In this document: positions 1-5,940 of the stretch, in pieces
How the letters are laid out: the number at the start of each line of letters is the position of its first letter
Numbering within the stretch: the stretch's first letter is position 1
Notes under the pieces: generated by a model
Database searches by the model: none
Seen by the model: only the letters and a program-made list of their open reading frames with translations
Told to the model about the DNA's origin: nothing
Made by a program: the position numbers and the translations under genes
Source of the DNA: an uncultured Lachnospiraceae bacterium
GTDB lineage: Bacteria > Bacillota > Clostridia > Lachnospirales > Lachnospiraceae
Reading direction: 5' to 3'
DNA length: 13,396 bases
NCBI GenBank assembly: GCA_945834545.1
Contig: CAMAHO010000041.1
Span: forward strand, 1-13,396

Positions 1-204
1 GGCAACAGAACCACGCAGGATTACAGCGTTACGGTAACAACTAATGCCTTTATACGAGTTATCAACAACAAACCGCTACTATTTGGAATCGTAGGTGGTG
101 CTACTGGTGCTGTTGTGGTTCCTACTGCAGGAATAGCTTTATTTGGCAAGAAGAAATTGTTCTTTGTATTACTGAATAAGCTTAAGGGGGTATTTATAAG
201 ATGA
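1..204 (+). CDS. 3' end of an unidentified membrane-anchored protein (partial)
   Basis: Reading frame 1 is open from the window edge to a TGA at 202-204, giving the last 67 residues of a protein whose start lies outside the window. The visible part has a polar Thr/Val-rich stretch (residues 1-25 of the fragment), then a Gly/Ala/Val-rich hydrophobic segment of about 22 residues beginning near PLLFGIVGG, then a basic tail (GKKK, NKLK). This looks like a single C-terminal membrane anchor with a short cytoplasmic tail, which would place the rest outside the cell (inference). The stop overlaps the next start as ATGA (201-204), so the two are probably translationally coupled. No family can be named from this fragment. 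Confidence 0.6.
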   Translation, partial: GNRTTQDYSVTVTTNAFIRVINNKPLLFGIVGGATGAVVVPTAGIALFGKKKLFFVLLNKLKGVFIR

Positions 205-941
205 TTTGCTTAGCATGCGGAAGCTATAATGAAGACGGTGCAATGTATTGTAGAAATTGTGGCGCAGTATTACCTGATGGAAGTACAACGCAGTCTGGCT
301 ATCAGGGGTCGGGAGAGAATGGAGCCTCAGAACAGAGGCTCCCCGAAGGAACGACCGTTCTTTCCCCTGATATGTTACCATATGCAACAAATTACAATCA
401 GAGTACTTCAAACCAAGGTACTCAAAACTATAATCAGAGCACTTCATACCAGGGTACTCAAAACTATAATCAGAGCACTTCATACCAGGGTGCCCAAAAC
501 GATAATCAGGTGAACTTCGGAAACCAAAACTTCGTCGGTGGTCCGGCATACAGGTGCGCCACCAACCGTGCCTGGTGGAAGATGTTACTGTTAGGTTTGA
601 TTACTTTTGGTATTTACGATATCTGCATTTGGTGTAAGATGTCCAGCGATATCAATATCGTTGCTTCTCGCTATGATGGCAGGAGAACCATGCATTACTT
701 TGAAATGAGCTATCTTGCTCCCTTTACTTTAGGAATCTATATGTTTGTATGGTTCCATCAGTTCAGCAACAGACTTGGGGATGAACTGAGAAGGAGAGGG
801 ATTGGATATTATATCTCAGCGAAAGACTTCTGGTTATGGAGTATTTTGGGTAGCTTGATTTTGGTGGGTCCCTTCGTCTATCTGCACAAGGTATGTAAGG
901 CTGTGAACCTGATAAATGAACATTACAATATAAATGGCTAA
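201..941 (+). CDS. Zinc-ribbon and DUF4234 membrane protein
   Basis: This 246-residue protein of unknown function begins with a zinc ribbon made of two CxxC pairs (C3/C6 and C17/C20). A Gln/Asn/Ser/Thr-rich linker follows (about residues 25-110) and contains three 12-residue repeats. The C-terminal half matches the DUF4234 type, starting with NRAWWKMLLLGL and continuing with GIYDICIW and FTLGIYMFVWFHQ. It has about three hydrophobic segments, near residues 127-145, 168-188 and 210-230. The ribbon is expected on the cytoplasmic side (inference). A GGGGG stretch at 186-190 is the likely ribosome binding site. The start overlaps the stop of the upstream gene, and a terminator follows directly. 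DUF4234 has no known biochemical role, so none is assigned. Confidence 0.85.
   Translation: MICLACGSYNEDGAMYCRNCGAVLPDGSTTQSGYQGSGENGASEQRLPEGTTVLSPDMLPYATNYNQSTSNQGTQNYNQSTSYQGTQNYNQSTSYQGAQNDNQVNFGNQNFVGGPAYRCATNRAWWKMLLLGLITFGIYDICIWCKMSSDINIVASRYDGRRTMHYFEMSYLAPFTLGIYMFVWFHQFSNRLGDELRRRGIGYYISAKDFWLWSILGSLILVGPFVYLHKVCKAVNLINEHYNING
390..509 (+). repeat. 36-bp in-frame tandem repeat, three copies plus a partial copy
   Basis: Three 36-bp units (390-425, 426-461, 462-497) encode NYNQSTSNQGTQ, NYNQSTSYQGTQ and NYNQSTSYQGAQ. A partial fourth unit (498-509) encodes NDNQ. The second and third units are almost identical at the DNA level, so they probably duplicated recently. The array lies in the linker between the zinc ribbon and the membrane domain. 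Because the period is a multiple of three, gain or loss of units would change linker length without breaking the frame. Confidence 0.9.
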
Positions 942-943
942 AG

Positions 944-979
944 CAGAGCCGGGGTGGAAAAGCCCCGGCTCTGTTGTTG
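944..979 (+). terminator. Rho-independent terminator after the DUF4234 gene
   Basis: A perfect 11-bp stem (944-954 with 963-973, CAGAGCCGGGG/CCCCGGCTCTG) encloses an 8-nt loop and is followed by the short T-rich run TTGTTG. It begins 2 nt after the TAA of the upstream gene. The tail is only moderately U-rich, but the stem is very GC-rich. Confidence 0.85.
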
Positions 980-1005
980 ACAAATGCAGAATTCAAAACT
1001 AAAAT
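977..1005 (+). promoter_or_regulatory. σA-type promoter for the GH3 gene
   Basis: TTGACA (977-982), a 17-nt spacer and TAAAAT (1000-1005) give a near-consensus housekeeping promoter. The -35 box begins only 3 nt after the preceding terminator stem. Transcription would start near 1012, leaving a leader of about 80 nt before the ATG at 1095. Confidence 0.75.
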
Positions 1006-1034
1006 TGCATATAGAGACAAAGTAATTATGCAAT
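1004..1034. promoter_or_regulatory. Candidate operator: 8-bp inverted repeat at the GH3 start site
   Basis: ATTGCATA (1004-1011) and TATGCAAT (1027-1034) form a perfect 8-bp inverted repeat separated by 15 nt. The left arm overlaps the end of the -10 box and the predicted +1, which is a typical place for a repressor site. It could also form a weak hairpin in the leader RNA. The binding protein is unknown. Confidence 0.45.
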
Positions 1035-1094
1035 GTAAATCGAAAGACTATAGTGTGGAATAGCTTTATAATTTGCAGAAAGAGAGTGCGGAAA

Positions 1095-3881
1095 ATGAAG
1101 GCAGTATTGGATTGGAAGGAATATCAGGACACAGCGATTCAGGCCATAGCGGAGGGTTGCGTTCTGCTGAAAAATGACAAGAAGGCATTGCCTCTTAGAA
1201 AAGGGGAAACCGTATCTGTTTTCGGTCGAATCCAGGACACCTATTACAAGAGTGGTACCGGTTCAGGAGGCATGGTAAATGTATCCAAGGTGTACGGTAT
1301 CGTGGACGGCTTGAAGGAATCAGGGTATGTGGAAATCAATGAAGAGCTTCATAAAATTTACACGGATTGGGAAAAGGAGCATCCCTATGACGAGGGCTTA
1401 GGCTGGGGAAAAGAGAGATGGTCTCAGGATGAGATGCCACTTACCGACAAGATAGTATCTGATGCGGCGGCAGGCTCCCAGGTGGCCATTGTTATAATCG
1501 GTCGTACAGCCGGAGAGGACAGAGATGCAGGAGACACCCCCGGCTCCTATCGTTTGACCCCGGAGGAAGAGGACATGCTGGCAAAGGTTCGGAAGGGCTT
1601 TGAACGTATGGTAGTTCTGCTCAATGTAGGCAGCATCATGGATATGTCCTTTGTGGAGCGCTACAATCCGGACGCAGTGATGTATGTTTGGCAGGGTGGT
1701 ATGCTGGGAGGACTGGGAACAGCCAAGGTTCTCTGCGGTGAGGTAAGTCCCTGCGGAAAGCTAACCGACACCATTGCCTACAGAATTGAAGATTATCCCT
1801 CCAATGCTAACTTTGGCAACGAGGAGAAGGATATCTATGCAGAGGATATCTTTGTGGGCTACCGCTATTTTGAGACCTTTGCAAAGGACAAGGTGCAGTA
1901 TCCCTTTGGATATGGCCTTTCTTATACCTCCTTCCGGATAGCAGCAGAGGATTTGGAGAACAATATAGAGGAGAAAGAGTTTAGTATCGAGGTGACAATC
2001 ACCAATACCGGTGAGGTGGCCGGAAAAGAAAGTGCACTGGTCTTTGTGGAAGCACCCAACGGAAAGCTTGGAAAGGCAGCCCGAGTGCTGGGGGGATTTG
2101 ACAAGACGCAGGTGCTTGAACCAGGGGAAGCAGAAAGCTTCTTTGTCCATGTTCCCTACGACGCTTTCGCCTCCTATGACGACAGTGGAGTTACCGGTCA
2201 TAAGTCGGCCTTTGTATTGGAAGCCGGGGAATACAAGGTCTATGTGGGGAGGGATGTTCGCAGTGCAGAGTTTGCAGGAAGCTTTACCCTGGAGGAGCTG
2301 TTGGTGCTTCGCCAATGTGAGGAAGCCCTGACACCTGTAGAGGCCTTTGACAGAATGCATGCAGGTGAAAAGGGAGAGCTCACCTATGAAGCGGTTCCTA
2401 CCCGTACCTATGCCATGGGAGAGAGACAGAATAGCCGGATTCCCACGGAACTTGCAAAAACCAATGAGGGCATTCAATTAATTGATGTTTATCGAGGAAA
2501 CGCTACTCTGGAGGAACTGGTAGGCTCTATGACGGATGAGGACTTAGCCAGCATCGTCCGCGGAGAGGGAATGGGTAGCAGTCTGGTTACACCCGGTACG
2601 GCCTCTGCCTTCGGCGGTGTGTCAAAGAGACTCAGGGAAACCTTTGGAATCCCTGCGGTGTGCTGTGATGACGGCCCTTCCGGTATGCGTCTGGACTGTG
2701 GCATTAAGGCCTTCTCTCTGCCCAACGGAATTATGTTGGCATGTAGCTTTAACCGTGACCTAGTGCGCAAGCTGTATTCCTTTACCGGCTTGGAGATGGT
2801 GAACAATCATGTAGAAAATCTGTTAGGACCGGGAATGAATATCCATCGTCATCCCTTAAACGGCAGAAACTTTGAATATTTCAGTGAAGACCCGTTTGTG
2901 ACAGGCGTGTCAGCAATAGCCATGCTGGAAGGCCTTCACACAGCCGGCGTGACCGGAACGGTGAAGCATTTCTGTGCCAATAATCAGGAGTACAAGAGAC
3001 ATTTCATCGATTCTGTAGTCTCGGAAAGAGCGCTTCGTGAGATTTATCTGAAGGGCTATGAGATGGCCACCAGAGCAGGAGCAGCGGATTCCGTTATGAC
3101 TACCTATGGCTCGGTAAACGGTTTGTACACAGCCGGCAATTACGACCTGAATACCACCATCCTCCGAAAGGATTGGGGCTTTGAGGGAATTGTGATGACA
3201 GACTGGTGGGCCATGATCAGCGAGATGGATGAGGACCGTGTGGCCACCAGAAACAAGACAAACCACGCAGCCATGGTGCGGGCTCAGAATGATTTGTATA
3301 TGGTCTGCTCCAGCGGTGAGGAGAATGCAGATGGGGATAACACCCTGGAGGCTCTGCAGGATGGACGGCTGCACAGAAGCGAATTGCAAAAATGCGCCAT
3401 GAATATCTGCAAGCATGTGATGAAGACCCAGGCCTTTAAGCGGTTTATCGGAGAGCCTTTGGAAGTAGAGGTGGTAGGTCGTCCGGAAGAAGACTGTGAT
3501 ATGGACTTAAGTAATGTAGAAACGGTGCTGCTGGACGGAGACAAGGTCATCGACCTGACCTATCAGGAATGTAAGGCAAACACCAACTATATCCTGGCCT
3601 TTGATGTGCAAAAGACCGGCCGCTATAAGATTACCCTGGTGGCCAGCTCTCCCTTGGATTCCCTGGCACAGCTGCCTGTCACCATGTTCTACATCGGTGC
3701 CCCCTTCTTAAGCTATACCTTCCATGGCACGAACGGTGGAACTGACGAGATCAGCAGAGAGTTTACCTTTAACCACCGATTCAGCGTGACTCGCTTCTTT
3801 GTAGGCTGTAATGGTTTGGAGTTAAAGGAAGCAAGGTTTGAATATCTGGGAGAGGACAACAAGGAGAACTTTTCTGTATAG
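1095..3881 (+). CDS. GH3 β-glucosidase-type glycosidase with inverted domain order
   Basis: This is a family 3 glycoside hydrolase of 928 residues that removes sugars from the non-reducing ends of β-glucosides or related oligosaccharides; the exact sugar cannot be read here. No signal peptide is visible, so it should be cytoplasmic and act on imported oligosaccharides. The domain order is swapped. The α/β sandwich domain comes first (about 15-280; GRTAGEDRD around E141, ending YPFGYGLSYT). A fibronectin-III-like domain follows (about 290-390), then the TIM barrel (about 445-730). The barrel carries GPGMNIHRHPLNGRNFEYF, KHFCANNQE (K624/H625) and the nucleophile motif VMTDWW, with D703 as the expected catalytic Asp. 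The last 150 or so residues form an extra β-rich domain. Ruminococcus albus and Butyrivibrio GH3 enzymes share the swapped order. The ATG at 1095 is preferred over an in-frame GTG at 1053 because family similarity starts at MKAVLDWKEYQD and GAGAG lies 8 nt upstream. Confidence 0.92.
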   Translation: MKAVLDWKEYQDTAIQAIAEGCVLLKNDKKALPLRKGETVSVFGRIQDTYYKSGTGSGGMVNVSKVYGIVDGLKESGYVEINEELHKIYTDWEKEHPYDEGLGWGKERWSQDEMPLTDKIVSDAAAGSQVAIVIIGRTAGEDRDAGDTPGSYRLTPEEEDMLAKVRKGFERMVVLLNVGSIMDMSFVERYNPDAVMYVWQGGMLGGLGTAKVLCGEVSPCGKLTDTIAYRIEDYPSNANFGNEEKDIYAEDIFVGYRYFETFAKDKVQYPFGYGLSYTSFRIAAEDLENNIEEKEFSIEVTITNTGEVAGKESALVFVEAPNGKLGKAARVLGGFDKTQVLEPGEAESFFVHVPYDAFASYDDSGVTGHKSAFVLEAGEYKVYVGRDVRSAEFAGSFTLEELLVLRQCEEALTPVEAFDRMHAGEKGELTYEAVPTRTYAMGERQNSRIPTELAKTNEGIQLIDVYRGNATLEELVGSMTDEDLASIVRGEGMGSSLVTPGTASAFGGVSKRLRETFGIPAVCCDDGPSGMRLDCGIKAFSLPNGIMLACSFNRDLVRKLYSFTGLEMVNNHVENLLGPGMNIHRHPLNGRNFEYFSEDPFVTGVSAIAMLEGLHTAGVTGTVKHFCANNQEYKRHFIDSVVSERALREIYLKGYEMATRAGAADSVMTTYGSVNGLYTAGNYDLNTTILRKDWGFEGIVMTDWWAMISEMDEDRVATRNKTNHAAMVRAQNDLYMVCSSGEENADGDNTLEALQDGRLHRSELQKCAMNICKHVMKTQAFKRFIGEPLEVEVVGRPEEDCDMDLSNVETVLLDGDKVIDLTYQECKANTNYILAFDVQKTGRYKITLVASSPLDSLAQLPVTMFYIGAPFLSYTFHGTNGGTDEISREFTFNHRFSVTRFFVGCNGLELKEARFEYLGEDNKENFSV

Positions 3882-3987
3882 ACGGAGAGGACAACAAGGA
3901 AAACTTTGCTGTATAGAGTAAGAAGAGTACAAGAAGCTTTACTGTATAGGTGAGGAAGGACAACAAGAAAACCTTTGCAATGTAGAT
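3849..3987 (+). repeat. Degenerate 35-bp tandem repeat spanning the GH3 stop codon
   Basis: Four copies lie head to tail: 3849-3883, 3884-3918, 3919-3951 and 3952-3987 (35, 35, 33 and 36 bp). The first contains the last codons and TAG stop of the GH3 gene. The second is almost identical and would encode the same EDNKENFAV-stop. The third and fourth are increasingly diverged but keep the ACAAGAA and TGTAKAG-like cores. The array fills nearly all of the gap to the next gene, and its last copy runs straight into the polymerase ribosome binding site. No hairpin terminator is seen here, so read-through into the polymerase gene is likely. Confidence 0.85.
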
Positions 3988-3988
3988 G

Positions 3989-3994
3989 AGGAGG
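3989..3994 (+). promoter_or_regulatory. Ribosome binding site of the Y-family polymerase
   Basis: AGGAGG lies 4 nt before the ATG at 3999, within a GAGGAGGAG run that continues directly from the last 35-bp repeat copy. The spacing is short but the match is perfect. It fixes the start at MPSYVAIDLKSFYASVE, where the conserved family motif begins. Confidence 0.75.
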
Positions 3995-3998
3995 AGAT

Positions 3999-5618
3999 AT
4001 GCCCTCGTATGTAGCCATTGATTTGAAATCCTTTTATGCATCTGTGGAATGTATGGAGCGAAGACTGGACCCCCTGGATACCAATCTGGTGGTGGCAGAT
4101 GAGAGTCGGACGGAGAAGACCATTTGTCTGGCCGTCTCGCCCTCCCTGAAGGCCTACGGAATCCCGGGAAGGCCCCGCCTTTTTGAGGTGGTTCAGAGGG
4201 TAAAGGAGGTCAATAAGGAGCGCGCCGCAAGGGCAGCCAAGCTCTCGCCCAAGGAGGCCTCCACAGGCTCCTCCTATTCCGCAAGGGAGCTTCAGGAGGA
4301 CCCCTCCCTGCAGTTGGATTATATCGCAGCTCCTCCCAGAATGGCCCTATATATGGAGTACAGCTCCAGAATCTATCAGGTGTATCTAAAATATATTGCA
4401 CCGGAGGATATTCAGGTATATTCCATCGATGAAGTATTTATCGATGTGACGCATTATCTCAAAACCTATCAGATGACGGCCCGGGAATTGGCGGAGCAGA
4501 TGGTTTGGGATGTATGGCAGAGCACCGGAATCACCGCCACGGCGGGGATTGGTACCAATCTGTATCTGTGTAAAATAGCCATGGACATTGTGGCCAAGCA
4601 CGCCGAGCCTAACTCCCACGGGGTGCGGGTGGCCCAGTTGGATGAGATGAGCTATCGGAGGTTATTGTGGGATCATAAGCCCCTTACCGATTTTTGGCGT
4701 ATAGGCAAAGGCTATGAGAAAAAGCTGGCCCAGAATGGCCTGTTCACTATGGGAGACATTGCCAGATGCTCACTGGGCGGGCCCAGGGATTTTTACAATG
4801 AGGACCTTTTATTCAAGCTGTTTGGGGTGAACGCGGAGCTTTTGATTGACCATGCCTGGGGCTACGAACCCGTCACCATGGAGCAGATTAAGGCCTATAA
4901 ACCCAAATCCAACAGCCTAAGCTCAGGACAGGTGCTGCAGTGGCCCTATGATGTTGCAAAAACCAGAATTGTGGTACAGGAGATGACGGACCTTTTGGTG
5001 CTGGAGCTGGTGGAAAAAAAGTTATATACGGACCAGATGGTATTAACCATTGGCTATGATATTGAAAATCTCACAAACCCCGAGATTGCAAAGAACTACC
5101 ATGGGGAGACTACCATAGACCGCTATGGAAGGTCTGTGCCAAAGCATGCTCACGGCACGGCCAATCTGCCCCATTACACCTCTTCTACCAAGGAAATTAT
5201 GGCTGCTGTCTGCGACTTGTTTGATCGAATCGTGGACCCGGCGCTGTTGGTGCGCCGCATCAATGTCACCGCCTGCAGATTGGCCGATGAGAAGACCGCC
5301 AGGGAAAGGCGGGAGACCTATCAGATGGATCTGTTCTCTGACTTTGGACTGCAGGAGGACAAGTGGGAAGAGCCCTCAGAGAGGAAAGCCCAGCAACTAT
5401 CCCAGAGTAAGAACCAGGAGCTGCCTGGGAGCAAGAACTTGGAACTGTCTGAGAGGAAGAATCAGGAGGTTCTGGAGGAGAAAGAGAGAAGACTTCAGGA
5501 GGCCATGCTGTCGGTAAAGAAAAAGTATGGAAAAAATGCCATCCTGAAGGGTATGAATTTCCAGGAGGGCGCCACAGCCAGAGAACGGAACAAGCAGATT
5601 GGAGGACACAAAGCATAA
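3999..5618 (+). CDS. Y-family DNA polymerase (DinB/UmuC-like)
   Basis: This translesion polymerase has 539 residues and copies past damaged template bases with low fidelity. The palm opens with AIDLKSFYASVE, giving the metal ligand D8 and Y13 at the steric-gate position. The second catalytic motif is YSIDEVFID with D144/E145, followed by TAGIGTNLYLCKIAMD. A little-finger region follows, then QMDLF (442-446), a good match to the β-clamp binding pentapeptide. After that comes an 8-residue tandem repeat (460-491) and a conserved C-terminal segment around KKYGKNAILKGMNF. All catalytic residues are present, so it should be active. It follows the glycosidase gene at 117 nt and precedes a YolD-like gene, a common Firmicute pairing. 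I see no LexA-type box directly upstream. It resembles the YqjW/UvrX group more than classical DinB. Confidence 0.93.
   Translation: MPSYVAIDLKSFYASVECMERRLDPLDTNLVVADESRTEKTICLAVSPSLKAYGIPGRPRLFEVVQRVKEVNKERAARAAKLSPKEASTGSSYSARELQEDPSLQLDYIAAPPRMALYMEYSSRIYQVYLKYIAPEDIQVYSIDEVFIDVTHYLKTYQMTARELAEQMVWDVWQSTGITATAGIGTNLYLCKIAMDIVAKHAEPNSHGVRVAQLDEMSYRRLLWDHKPLTDFWRIGKGYEKKLAQNGLFTMGDIARCSLGGPRDFYNEDLLFKLFGVNAELLIDHAWGYEPVTMEQIKAYKPKSNSLSSGQVLQWPYDVAKTRIVVQEMTDLLVLELVEKKLYTDQMVLTIGYDIENLTNPEIAKNYHGETTIDRYGRSVPKHAHGTANLPHYTSSTKEIMAAVCDLFDRIVDPALLVRRINVTACRLADEKTARERRETYQMDLFSDFGLQEDKWEEPSERKAQQLSQSKNQELPGSKNLELSERKNQEVLEEKERRLQEAMLSVKKKYGKNAILKGMNFQEGATARERNKQIGGHKA
5376..5471 (+). repeat. 24-bp in-frame repeat in the polymerase tail
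   Basis: Four 8-residue units, SERKAQQL, SQSKNQEL, PGSKNLEL and SERKNQEV, are encoded by consecutive 24-bp blocks. They sit between the clamp-binding motif and the conserved C-terminal segment, and are likely a flexible, highly charged linker. Confidence 0.75.
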
Positions 5619-5666
5619 GTGGCAGTTCGTTTGTTGGACAGAGTTCATGGAAAGGGAGATGTGGAT

Positions 5667-5882
5667 ATGGGAAGAGTAACGGAATCCCACAAGTATGATG
5701 ATATCATCCATCTGGAAAGGCCCAGGTCCAGTCACCAGCCTATGGAGACAGCTATGCGGGCAGCACAGTTTGCCCCCTTTGCAGCCCTGTCAGGACACGA
5801 GGAAGTGATTGAGGAGACGGCACAACGGGTGAGAACTATGACAGAGGCCGAAATCACGGCGCAAGCTGTGGAGGATATCTAG
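5667..5882 (+). CDS. Short YolD-like protein, partner of the Y-family polymerase
   Basis: The 71-residue product contains YDDIIHLERPRSSHQP and RAAQFAPFAALSGHEEVIEETA, the typical N-terminal half of the YolD-like proteins found beside UmuC/DinB-type polymerases in Firmicutes. Their role is thought to be linked to translesion polymerase control, by analogy with UmuD, but is not established. The chosen ATG has AAGGGAGA 7 nt upstream; an in-frame GTG at 5619, immediately after the polymerase stop, would add 16 unconserved residues. The protein ends right after the N-terminal motif (AEITAQAVEDI). Relatives I know usually continue for several dozen residues, including a TYFVP-like β-rich half, so this copy appears truncated but may still be expressed. 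Confidence 0.75.
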   Translation: MGRVTESHKYDDIIHLERPRSSHQPMETAMRAAQFAPFAALSGHEEVIEETAQRVRTMTEAEITAQAVEDI

Positions 5883-5895
5883 AAAATAACAGGAA

Positions 5896-5940
5896 GGGAC
5901 AAGGACAGGGGATATCCCCTGGGCCTTGCCCCTTTTTGTT
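5896..5940 (+). terminator. Strong terminator, probably bidirectional, between converging genes
   Basis: The perfect 16-nt palindrome CAGGGGATATCCCCTG is extended by GACAAGG/CCTTG and GGG/CCC pairs with small bulges, with the right arm ending at 5932 and TTTTT following at 5933-5937. It ends the polymerase/YolD transcript. Read from the other strand, the hairpin is followed by TTCCTGTTATTTTCT, moderately U-rich, so it probably also stops the minus-strand subtilase gene, whose stop codon lies at its edge. Confidence 0.85.

Noticed and set aside
390..509. The 36-bp repeat array considered as a CRISPR.
   Set aside because: The units are directly adjacent with no spacers and are in frame within a coding sequence.
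1761..2477. A 238-residue open frame on the minus strand inside the GH3 gene.
   Set aside because: It lies entirely within a well-supported gene, has no ribosome binding site or recognisable domain, and reflects the codon bias of the other strand.
3882..3998. An SOS (LexA/DinR) box upstream of the Y-family polymerase.
   Set aside because: No GAAC-N4-GTTC-like palindrome is present; the gap contains only the 35-bp repeat array.
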